Made by a program: the position numbers and the translations under genes
In this document: positions 1-7,827 of the stretch, piece by piece
How positions within the stretch are numbered: position 1 is the first letter of the stretch
Layout of the letters: each line of letters opens with the position of its first letter
Assembly (NCBI GenBank): GCA_002396205.1
Contig: DGXB01000096.1
Location: 1 to 42,413 of the forward strand
Direction: 5' to 3'
Source: Bacteroidales bacterium UBA4243
Lineage (GTDB): Bacteria; Bacteroidota; Bacteroidia; Bacteroidales; F082
DNA length: 42,413 bases
Notes under the pieces: generated by a model
The model's input: only the letters and a program-made list of their open reading frames with translations
Told to the model about the DNA's origin: nothing
Database searches by the model: none

Positions 1-1175
1 ACCAGGTCGATGGCCTTGTCGGGCAGGAAACGGTCGCTGATGTAACGCACCGAAAGCTGCACGGCGCTGATGATGGCCTCGTCCAAGATTCGGATGTGGT
101 GGTGCGTCTCGTAACGCTCCTTCAAGCCACGCAAGATGCTGATGGCCGAAGCCTCGTCAGGCTCGTCGATCATGACCTTCTGGAAACGACGCTCCAACGC
201 TTTGTCCTTCTCGAAATACTGCTGGTATTCCTTCAAAGTGGTGGCACCGATGGCACGCAGCTCGCCACGGCTCAGGGCCGGCTTCAAAATATTGGCCGCG
301 TCCATGGCGCCTTCGCCGCCGCCTGCGCCTACCAAGGTGTGGATCTCATCGATGAACAAGATGACTTCGCCATCGCTGTCGACCACTTCCTTGACGACGT
401 TCTTCAGACGTTCCTCAAACTCGCCCTTGTATTTTGCGCCAGCGAGCAAAGCACCCATGTCCAAGCTGAACACGGTCTTCGTCTTCAGGTTCTCAGGCAC
501 GTCGCGGTTGACGATACGCTGGGCCAAGCCCTCCACGATGGCGGTCTTACCCACGCCAGGCTCACCTATCAATATAGGGTTGTTCTTGGTGCGTCGGCTC
601 AGGATTTGCAGCACACGACGTATTTCCTCGTCACGGCCAATCACGGGGTCGAGCTTGCCTTGCTGGGCCAACTCGTTCAGGTTCTTGGCGAAGCGGTTCA
701 GACTGTCGTAGTTCTGTTCGGCATCTTGCGAGTCCACTTTTTTGCCCTTGCGGAACTGCTGGATGGCCTTTTCAAGGTCGTCCTTACGGATGCCCTGGTC
801 TTTCATCATCTGCGAGGTCATGCTGTTGCTCTCGAAGATGGCCAGCAGCAGGTGTTCGATGGAGATGTACTCGTCGCCCATCTTCTTGGCCAAGGTCATA
901 GCGTCGTTGAAAACGCGGCTGACCTCTGAGGAATAGTACAACTCGGTGCCGCTGGAGCGTGGTTGCGAGTTGATGGTCTGGTCGAGGGCCTCGTTGAGCC
1001 GCGTCATGTTGACGCCCAACTTTTTCATCAGGTTGGGCACCAAGTAGTCGTCGCTCAGGATCATGCCCTTGAGCAGGTGGAAGCTCTCAATCGTCTGGCT
1101 TTGGTGCGACTGCGCGATTTCCATGGCCTTGTTGATGGCTTCCTGCGATTTGATTGTGAATTGGTTGAAGTTCAT
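1..1175 (-). CDS. clpB: ATP-dependent disaggregase ClpB, N-terminal part (cut by window edge)
   Basis: ClpB is a hexameric AAA+ chaperone that works with DnaK/DnaJ/GrpE in the cytoplasm to pull apart heat-aggregated proteins. Read on the minus strand from the ATG at 1173-1175, the frame stays open to base 1, giving about 391 residues of a protein usually near 860. Visible in order are the two-repeat Clp N-domain (about 1-145) and the first AAA+ domain with Walker A GEPGVGKT and a Walker B ending FIDEIHTLVGAGG. The GGGEGAMDAANILKP stretch is typical of ClpB/ClpC, and an N-domain starting MNFNQFTIKSQEAI favours ClpB. A weak AAAGGA ribosome site precedes the start. The middle domain and second ATPase domain lie outside the window, so ClpB rather than ClpC is likely but not proven. 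Confidence 0.93.
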   Translation of the reverse strand, partial: MNFNQFTIKSQEAINKAMEIAQSHQSQTIESFHLLKGMILSDDYLVPNLMKKLGVNMTRLNEALDQTINSQPRSSGTELYYSSEVSRVFNDAMTLAKKMGDEYISIEHLLLAIFESNSMTSQMMKDQGIRKDDLEKAIQQFRKGKKVDSQDAEQNYDSLNRFAKNLNELAQQGKLDPVIGRDEEIRRVLQILSRRTKNNPILIGEPGVGKTAIVEGLAQRIVNRDVPENLKTKTVFSLDMGALLAGAKYKGEFEERLKNVVKEVVDSDGEVILFIDEIHTLVGAGGGEGAMDAANILKPALSRGELRAIGATTLKEYQQYFEKDKALERRFQKVMIDEPDEASAISILRGLKERYETHHHIRILDEAIISAVQLSVRYISDRFLPDKAIDL

Positions 1176-1270
1176 ATTTCGTTTTTCCTTTCTGATTTTC
1201 GAATTTGAAACGCCCGAACTCCATCAAAATCCCAGCCAATTCCACCTTGGCGAAATTTTGACTTGGTTTA

Positions 1271-1325
1271 TGACAAAATGACAGAAAATTAAAGGTTTAA
1301 GGATTAGTTTCGCGACAAAATGACA
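1271..1325 (-). promoter_or_regulatory. Two copies of TGTCATTTTGTC upstream of clpB
   Basis: On the minus strand, TGTCATTTTGTC occurs at 1272-1283 and 1314-1325, exactly 42 bp (about four helical turns) apart, roughly 100-150 bp before the clpB start. The copy nearer the gene extends to TGTCATTTTGTCA, a direct repeat of TGTCA with an 8-bp period. No TAnnTTTG box is seen in this 220-bp spacer. The arrangement suggests a stress-regulator or alternative promoter site; which factor binds is not known from the sequence. Confidence 0.4.
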
Positions 1326-1395
1326 ATAAACAACCATATCCATCTGTTATTTCATATCAACGACGGAATGTGTGTAGTCCGAATTTCAAGAACAC

Positions 1396-4300
1396 CTATG
1401 CCTGCAAATAATCCAAATCTCCCAACATACGAGTGATGACGCTGCGAAAATCCACCTTGAAACCTTCGTTTTGCTGGTACTCTTTGTATAACGACATGTC
1501 GCCCTTGCGCTTTTTGCGGATGATACGGTCGATGATTTGCACCATGAGGGCATCCACGGCTTGCTGGTCGGGATTGCCCACCACCAGCGATTTGTAGTCT
1601 TCGTCTTCAGCCACCGCCTGCGCAACGCTTATCATCTTCATTTTCTGGTCATCGGGCGTGGCATCCCAACCATTGAACCACCGTTGGTTGAACTCTTTCA
1701 ATATCTCATCCAAGGGGTCTTTGACTTCCTCCTCTGAACCCGCGTTGACCATCGTTGGTTTCAACGGGTCGATGGTGGTCTCGCCGGCATCCAAGGTAAT
1801 GGCCTCATTCAAGGCGGTGCGGCGCAGACCGTAAGTGTTCAAATCCACCGAATCCAACAAGTCCTTCAGCCCGTCATCGCCGTTGTTGGTCACATGCAAG
1901 CCAGGAATGAGATAGCGTAGGAACCAAAACAGCTTTTCCCAATCCTTCATCTCGAAGGGCATGATGGCAGCCACCCGCGAATAAATCTTCACAAACTGTT
2001 TGCACTTCATCTTGAAATCAGCCTTGCCGTTTTCGGGCCAATCAATCTCAAGGTTGAAACGGTCGGCTGCTTTATCAATGATGGGCGCCCATTGGTCGGC
2101 ATTGGCACCATGGATGTATAATTCAATGAACGCGTCGACCTCGTCCATATCGAAAACGCCAAACGAGAGCAAAGTGCTCTTCAGCTCATGCAGGATGTTG
2201 ACATCAGTGGCTTCCGACAAAGTCGTAGAGGTGTAGAACGGGTCAAAAGCCTCCTTGATGTCGTCTTGGGTGTTATAGAAATCAAGGATAAACAGGTCTT
2301 CACTCAACTTGCCCAAGTCGGGAGCCGAACGGTTAAGACGCGAAAGAGCCTGAACGGCCAACACGCCAGCCAAAGGCTTGTCGACATACATGGCACAGAG
2401 CTTGGGCTGGTCGAAGCCGGTGAGGTACTTGTTGGCCACAACCAAAATTCGGTTGTCGTCAGCATCGAATCTCTCTGCCGTCTGTGAGTCAGGAAAGCCA
2501 TTCATTCCCGCTTCCGTGTAATCCGTAAACTTACCCGTAGACTCTGCCGCAAAGCTATAACCCATTTCATTAGTTTGCGACGATCCCGAAACCGACATCG
2601 TTTGCATCCGTTTTTCACCGCTGAAGGCAATCAATATATTGTAAGGCAAGCCTTTCTCATTGACGATTCTGTTCAACGCCAGATAGTATTTGATGGCACA
2701 CTCAATGTCCTTGGTCACCACCATGGCCTTGGCCTTGCCTTTCAGCTTGTGGCTGCGGAAAACTTTTGCGTCGAAATGCGCCAACATCACCTCGGCCTTG
2801 GCTGCAATGGTTTGAGGGTCGCGCTCAACGGCGCTCCTCAGCTTTTTCTGCGCCCGCTCGTTGTTGTATTCGGGGTTGTCCTCGATGCTCTTGGTGAGTT
2901 CGTAATAGCTTCGATAGGTGGTATAGTTGGTCAGCACGTCAAGGATGAACCCTTCCTCGATGGCTTGTTTCATGCCGTAGAGATGGTAAGGATGGAATTT
3001 GCCTTCGGCGTCCTCGCTACCAAAACGCTCCAGTGTTTCTCGTTTCGGCGTTGCCGTGAACGCAAAATAAGAGCAGTTGGTGCTCATCTTGCGGTCTTTC
3101 ATCAGTTTCTCCAACAAGGCATCGGTGTCGCTGCCGTCGGTGTCGGCGTCTTTTTGCACCGTGGCGTTGAGCTTGTCGGCAGCTATGCCCGATTGCGAGC
3201 TGTGGGCCTCGTCGATGATGACAGCAAAGTTGTGGTCGCTCACGTCGCTGATGGCGTCGCAGATGAAGGGGAACTTCTGTATCGTGGTGATGATAATGCG
3301 TTTGTTATTCTCAATGGCTTCCTTCAAATCCTTTGAGGTGTCGGCATGAGCCACGATTTTGGCACTTTGGCCGAACATCTTGATGTTGTCGGAAATCTGC
3401 TTGTCGAGCAGGCGACGGTCGGTGACCACGATGACAGAGTTGAACAAAGGCGAATCCACGGCTTTGGCTCTCACCGCATCCATCGTATTAGGGCAGGTCT
3501 TGATGAGTTTGTAGGCCAACCAAGTGAGCGAGTTGGATTTTCCCGACCCAGCTGAATGTTGGATGAGATAGGTCTTCCCCACTCCCTTGTCAGCCACGTC
3601 ATCCACCAACTTGCTCACCACGTCCAACTGATGATAGCGCGGGAAAATGAGTTTCTTGGCGTTCTTCATGATGTGAGGCACCTTCTTCTGGGTCTTGGCT
3701 TCGTCGTAGTCGAAGCAGACGTAGTTCATGATGATGTCGGCTACGGTGTCCTTTTGCAGGATTTGTTCCCACATATACGCGGTCTTGTAGCCACCTTCGG
3801 CATTCACGGTATTGCCCGCGCCTTGGCCGTTGGGCAGACCTTTGTTGAAAGGCATGAAATAGGTCTTATCCAAGTTGAGTCTCGTGGTGAAAAACACCTC
3901 GTCCTTGTCCATGGTGAAGTGCGCAAGGCAACGACCGAAGTTGAGCAAGGTCTCTTTGGGGTTGCGTTCCGTTGACTTGTATTGCTTTTGCCCGTCGTAT
4001 TTGGCGGTTTGGTGGGTCCAAGGGTTCTTCAGCTCGAAGGTGAATACGGGCAAACCGTTGACAAACAGCACTATGTCGATTTCCAGACCTGGGTTGGCGA
4101 CTGAGAACGTCTGCTGGCGCGTGAGTGAGAACTGGTTTTGGGCGTATTTCAGTTTGGAAAGCTCGCTATCGGCAGCCGAAGGTCGGGGATAGAACAGCGA
4201 AAGATGGATGTTGTCCACATCCACGCCTTCGCGCAGCACCTTGATGATGCCGAAGGTCTCGATGTCCTTCGAGATGCGCTTGGGCAGTTCGGTTTTCAGG

Positions 4301-4548
4301 TCTTTTCCCTTGTATTCGTTCAGCGCGTCGTGTTGTGTGCTCTCAAGAAAAGCCCACAGCCGCCGCAGGTCGATGGCCAGTTTCTTGTCCATGTCCTTGG
4401 GCTGGCCCCAATAGTATTGTTGCGCATTGGGCGACTGGACTTCCACGTCGTTCTGCCCATTGGCCGAGCGTTCCTCGTGGGTGCTGCCCACCAAGGCTTT
4501 CTCTATCAGTGCCTCGAAGGCTTGTTCGTTGGTTTGGCTTGTATTCAT
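1396..4548 (-). CDS. hsdR: Type I restriction enzyme, R (translocase/nuclease) subunit
   Basis: HsdR supplies the ATP-driven DNA translocation and cleavage of a type I restriction-modification complex (R2M2S1). At about 1050 residues it is a normal full-length HsdR. The N-terminal PD-(D/E)XK nuclease shows D158 in LEIDIVLF and E172-L-K174 in FELKNP. The SF2 motor follows: Walker A HSAGSGKS (331-338), DEAH at 446-449, and FTATPK (motif III) further on. A C-terminal helical region should bind the methylase core. The reading frame begins with a GTG two codons earlier, but the ATG at 4546-4548 (MNTSQTNEQ) is the usual family start. It is the last gene of the hsd operon, 14 bp after fic. No clear terminator follows it. 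Confidence 0.96.
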   Translation of the reverse strand: MNTSQTNEQAFEALIEKALVGSTHEERSANGQNDVEVQSPNAQQYYWGQPKDMDKKLAIDLRRLWAFLESTQHDALNEYKGKDLKTELPKRISKDIETFGIIKVLREGVDVDNIHLSLFYPRPSAADSELSKLKYAQNQFSLTRQQTFSVANPGLEIDIVLFVNGLPVFTFELKNPWTHQTAKYDGQKQYKSTERNPKETLLNFGRCLAHFTMDKDEVFFTTRLNLDKTYFMPFNKGLPNGQGAGNTVNAEGGYKTAYMWEQILQKDTVADIIMNYVCFDYDEAKTQKKVPHIMKNAKKLIFPRYHQLDVVSKLVDDVADKGVGKTYLIQHSAGSGKSNSLTWLAYKLIKTCPNTMDAVRAKAVDSPLFNSVIVVTDRRLLDKQISDNIKMFGQSAKIVAHADTSKDLKEAIENNKRIIITTIQKFPFICDAISDVSDHNFAVIIDEAHSSQSGIAADKLNATVQKDADTDGSDTDALLEKLMKDRKMSTNCSYFAFTATPKRETLERFGSEDAEGKFHPYHLYGMKQAIEEGFILDVLTNYTTYRSYYELTKSIEDNPEYNNERAQKKLRSAVERDPQTIAAKAEVMLAHFDAKVFRSHKLKGKAKAMVVTKDIECAIKYYLALNRIVNEKGLPYNILIAFSGEKRMQTMSVSGSSQTNEMGYSFAAESTGKFTDYTEAGMNGFPDSQTAERFDADDNRILVVANKYLTGFDQPKLCAMYVDKPLAGVLAVQALSRLNRSAPDLGKLSEDLFILDFYNTQDDIKEAFDPFYTSTTLSEATDVNILHELKSTLLSFGVFDMDEVDAFIELYIHGANADQWAPIIDKAADRFNLEIDWPENGKADFKMKCKQFVKIYSRVAAIMPFEMKDWEKLFWFLRYLIPGLHVTNNGDDGLKDLLDSVDLNTYGLRRTALNEAITLDAGETTIDPLKPTMVNAGSEEEVKDPLDEILKEFNQRWFNGWDATPDDQKMKMISVAQAVAEDEDYKSLVVGNPDQQAVDALMVQIIDRIIRKKRKGDMSLYKEYQQNEGFKVDFRSVITRMLGDLDYLQA

Positions 4549-4562
4549 AACCACATTATTGT

Positions 4563-5438
4563 TTACTCTTCCTGTTCGTAATAATACGAATAGTCAATTC
4601 CTTTCATAAAAATTTCGCGATCATCAATTTTGTCGGTAAGTGCCTGTTTAAGCAGAACCCGTATCTTGGTACTGTCCAAGTGGCTCTCTATCATCGAATT
4701 CAGATAGTCGCGTTTGCCAATCTTGCTCCAATCCACGCATAAGCCAAGTCGTTTCTTCAGTATGAGGTCGAGCCAGATGCGAGTGCTGCGGCCGTTGCCC
4801 TCCATAAAGGGGTGGGCCATGTTCATCTCCACATATTTGTCAACAATCTCATCGAAAGTGGTTTCCGGCATCTGCTCCACGCTTTGGAGGAACGAGTGCA
4901 GGTGCTCTGCCAGACAGAAGATGGTGTTGCCCTTGGAGATGGTCTTTGTCCGTATCTTTCCGGCGAAGTCATATAATCCGCCGAACAAGAAGGCATGAAT
5001 CTGTTGCAGGCACTTTATTGTCCCCGGTTTCATCGCTTCAAGCAACCCGCTCTCAACCAGTGCGTAGGCTTTCTTCTTGCTCTGCCCGTCGATGGTATTG
5101 TCGCTGTAAGTGAACCAATTCAAAAAGGCATTGGCGCGGTTGTTGGGATAATTCTCTGCCAAAGCCTTTACGCAATCGCTGTCCAAGGCGTCTGCGAAAC
5201 GCTGTTTACCGTCGGGAGCCTCGAATTTGAAGTCGTGAGTGACACTCACGAGTTGAACGCCATCGGCATTGAGTTTCTTTTTCAGCCAACGCCAATAGTT
5301 GCCCGCCTTGACATAGTCCTCTTCATCATTGATGGCACGCACAATGTCTGTGGCCGAGAACCACCACTTGCTGTGTTCCTCATCCCAGACGGCCCGCACT
5401 TCGCGGTCATTGAAAAAACGTATCGATCTCTTGCTCAT
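4563..5438 (-). CDS. Fic-domain protein with N-terminal Bro-N-like domain, inside the hsd operon
   Basis: This 291-residue protein has two parts. Residues 1-110 look like a Bro-N-type domain (RFFNDREVRAVWDEE, SATDIV, NAFLNWF), also present in the gene at 30919. Residues about 125-291 form a Fic domain with the complete active motif HPFMEGNGRSTR (H209 to R220). Fic proteins usually transfer AMP or another nucleotide from NTP to a target hydroxyl. The last residues, SYYYEQ (284-289), match the class III C-terminal inhibitory motif (S/T)xxxE(G/N), except Q replaces G/N. So it may be self-inhibited rather than held by a separate antitoxin; none is encoded next to it. The start overlaps the hsdS stop by four bases (ATGA), indicating translational coupling. 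It may be a toxin or host-shutdown arm of the restriction locus. The Fic domain is certain; the target is unknown. Confidence 0.9.
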   Translation of the reverse strand: MSKRSIRFFNDREVRAVWDEEHSKWWFSATDIVRAINDEEDYVKAGNYWRWLKKKLNADGVQLVSVTHDFKFEAPDGKQRFADALDSDCVKALAENYPNNRANAFLNWFTYSDNTIDGQSKKKAYALVESGLLEAMKPGTIKCLQQIHAFLFGGLYDFAGKIRTKTISKGNTIFCLAEHLHSFLQSVEQMPETTFDEIVDKYVEMNMAHPFMEGNGRSTRIWLDLILKKRLGLCVDWSKIGKRDYLNSMIESHLDSTKIRVLLKQALTDKIDDREIFMKGIDYSYYYEQEE

Positions 5439-6691
5439 ATCACCTTCACCTTTCCCGTCACCACTTCATTGATTATAATCTGCTTCCGCTCCTGAAGAAG
5501 GGAGATTTGAATCTTGCATTTATTAATATATGGATTTATTTTATTTATTTCATTATCAATGAATAAAATGATTTCTCGTTGAGAATTGATAGGAGGCAAT
5601 ATGGTTAATACTTGTCCAAAATCATCAGTATACATTCTCCATCTAGATGGAATAACACCAGTAGAACGCCTGGCAAATTCTGCCAAATACATATTAGATT
5701 TATACAAATACCCCAAAAATTTGGGCAAAGCAATAGTATTATCACAATAATATGTACAGTATGCTGGACTGACAATCCCTTCCAACTCTGACACACCAAA
5801 TCCTCCCATCCAAGCCAACATGATGTTTATGACTAATGTGTTTTTATGAACTATCTTATACCCTATAAAAGATTCACTTCTGGAGCCCGATTCATTTGGA
5901 GCAACTCCCTCATATTGAGAGACTGACAATAATTGTTCACTACCATTTTGTGATTTCTCAACAAATTCACTCAATAAATATTTTGCCTTCCTCACCTCCC
6001 AATGTTCCGGCACCTCCCCGATCCATTCCACGCCGCTGTCCTTCATGCGGGCGTTGGGGTTGAGGCCACGGGTTACGGCACGGTTGATGATGATTTGCTT
6101 GCGCTCGTTCAAGAGGTCGATCATCTTCTGCTGCTGCGCTATGGCGGCGTCAATCTTCGCGGTGACGGTGTCGAGATAGTTGGCAATGGCGGTTTGCTCT
6201 TCAGACGAAGGACAAGGAATAAACTGGTTTTTCAATTCATTATACGACAAAGTCAATCGTATTCCCGTTCCCATACCATGAAACATTTTTTTGGCATCCA
6301 TGGATTTCAAGAAGTATGTGAAATACCTTGAATTTGCAATCTCCGTAGGACGTAAACTAATATATGCAGAAGTAATCACACCACGCTCTTGAACCTGTGC
6401 AACTCTTTGGGAAATAAAGTCATAATTCAGATTCAATCCATTTATCATAATGTCATCAGGCTCAACAATCGTGTATTTGCTAATTGTGTCAAGCACATCA
6501 GACTCTTCACTTTGGTTTACCTTTCTAACTATATCTCCGTAACGGAATTGAAGTTGCAGCCTTTCTTTACAATTAGTATTCTTCGTCGTATTCTCCGACA
6601 TAAGAAAACGCCACCGTTTCATTTCCCAATGACTCGGAATCTCTCCGAGCCATTTCACGCCGCTGTCCTTGTATGTATCGTATCGTTGCAT
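5435..6691 (-). CDS. hsdS: Type I restriction enzyme, S (specificity) subunit
   Basis: HsdS carries two target-recognition domains (TRDs) that set the bipartite DNA sequence methylated by M and defended by R. Two repeated halves are visible: DSGVKWLGEIPSHWE near the N-terminus and DSGVEWIGEVPEHWE near residue 220. Each TRD ends in a coiled-coil spacer with LLNERKQIIINRAV or LLQERKQIIINEVV. I place the start at the ATG at 6689-6691 (MQRYDTYKDSG, 418 aa), the normal family start, 4 bp after the yhcG stop; the longer frame to 6730 would begin with TTG. The TRD cores (about 5490-5990 and 6220-6610) are much more AT-rich than the conserved parts and the neighbouring genes, which fits TRD exchange. 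The stop overlaps fic. Confidence 0.95.
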   Translation of the reverse strand: MQRYDTYKDSGVKWLGEIPSHWEMKRWRFLMSENTTKNTNCKERLQLQFRYGDIVRKVNQSEESDVLDTISKYTIVEPDDIMINGLNLNYDFISQRVAQVQERGVITSAYISLRPTEIANSRYFTYFLKSMDAKKMFHGMGTGIRLTLSYNELKNQFIPCPSSEEQTAIANYLDTVTAKIDAAIAQQQKMIDLLNERKQIIINRAVTRGLNPNARMKDSGVEWIGEVPEHWEVRKAKYLLSEFVEKSQNGSEQLLSVSQYEGVAPNESGSRSESFIGYKIVHKNTLVINIMLAWMGGFGVSELEGIVSPAYCTYYCDNTIALPKFLGYLYKSNMYLAEFARRSTGVIPSRWRMYTDDFGQVLTILPPINSQREIILFIDNEINKINPYINKCKIQISLLQERKQIIINEVVTGKVKVI

Positions 6692-6695
6692 AAAG

Positions 6696-7817
6696 TCAGT
6701 TTTCGGGTTTATTCTCGTTGAATTCGTCAATCCATTCCTTCAGTTTTGCCTGCAACAATGTCTTGTCGGGCAGATACAACGAATATTGCGCCGCATAAAC
6801 GTTGGCATCTTTGGGCAACGTCAGTTCCACCAAGGCATCGTTCTTCTCCTCGCAAAGGAGAATCCCAATGGTCGGTTTTTCAAACTCCTGCTTCACATAG
6901 CGGTCGTAATAGTTGACATACATTTGCATCTGTCCCAAATCCTGATGGGTGAGTTTCCCCGTCTTCAAATCAATAAGGACATAACATTGGAGCAAACGGT
7001 TGTAAAACACCAAATCAACATAAAAATTCTGCTCATCAAAAGTAAAACGCTTCTGTCTTGCCTCAAAAAGGAAGCCCTTGCCCATCTCCAACAGGAATTT
7101 CTGCATCTTGCCAATGATGGCATTTTCCAACTTGGTTTCGGTATATGCGACATCGGGTTTGAGTCCCAAAAATTCCAATGTGACAGGGTTCTTGATGATG
7201 TCGTCAGGTTTTTCCATCGTTTGCCCCTCACAAGCCAAACGCATCACCTCATCCTTGTTGCGACTTAGCGCCAAACGTTCGTACAGGCTGCTGCCGACCT
7301 GACGACTAAGTTGCCTAACACTCCACTGCTGCTGGGCACACTCAATTTCATAGAAACTACGGGCGTCAGGATTGTCAACCCGCATTAGAATGAGATAATG
7401 GCTCCACGAGAGAGTAAAACGTGGTTGCCGGATTTGTGCAACACTGTTGCCCGAATCGTCAATTTCCTGTTTTCCAGTGTTTTGAAATTTGCGCAACACC
7501 GTTGCCTCAATTGGCGGATATGTGTATGATTGATAAAAAAGCCTACATCTTCTTAATGTGTCATAAGTCCAGTCATCGCCAAATTTTTCCATTAGCTTTT
7601 TGGATAATTGGCGAAGCAAATCCTTGCCATAGGCCGCCCTCTCCCCTTGCTGCTCATCTTCAAAAATATACCGGCCCACTTCATAGCGGGCTTTCACCTC
7701 TGCAACATTGGCCGTGACATAGACAAGATTTCGCGACTGTTCGATGATGGTCGACACCTTATCAAACAAAGCAGTTAACCTTCCGTCCAGCGCATTGCTC
7801 AATTTATTTTTTTTCAT
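6696..7817 (-). CDS. PD-(D/E)XK nuclease of the DUF1016/YhcG family, inside the hsd operon
   Basis: This 373-residue protein has the DUF1016 layout: an N-terminal helical domain (about 15-180, with WSHYLILMRV and SFYEIECAQQQWSVRQLSRQ) and a C-terminal nuclease domain. In the latter, D268 (NFYVDLVFYN) and D283-L-K285 (LIDLKTG) form the PD-(D/E)XK core. Family members are often found in type I restriction loci and defence islands; their exact role is unsettled. The gene lies between hsdM (10-bp gap) and hsdS (4-bp gap), so it is co-transcribed. The frame opens with GTG two codons upstream; I prefer the ATG at 7815-7817 (MKKNKLSN). It could be an accessory restriction nuclease or a DNA-repair-like factor. 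Confidence 0.92.
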   Translation of the reverse strand: MKKNKLSNALDGRLTALFDKVSTIIEQSRNLVYVTANVAEVKARYEVGRYIFEDEQQGERAAYGKDLLRQLSKKLMEKFGDDWTYDTLRRCRLFYQSYTYPPIEATVLRKFQNTGKQEIDDSGNSVAQIRQPRFTLSWSHYLILMRVDNPDARSFYEIECAQQQWSVRQLSRQVGSSLYERLALSRNKDEVMRLACEGQTMEKPDDIIKNPVTLEFLGLKPDVAYTETKLENAIIGKMQKFLLEMGKGFLFEARQKRFTFDEQNFYVDLVFYNRLLQCYVLIDLKTGKLTHQDLGQMQMYVNYYDRYVKQEFEKPTIGILLCEEKNDALVELTLPKDANVYAAQYSLYLPDKTLLQAKLKEWIDEFNENKPEN

Positions 7818-7827
7818 TTCCACAACT

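Noticed and set aside
96..929. 277-residue plus-strand ORF
   Set aside because: It is the antisense shadow of clpB, which has unmistakable motifs on the minus strand.
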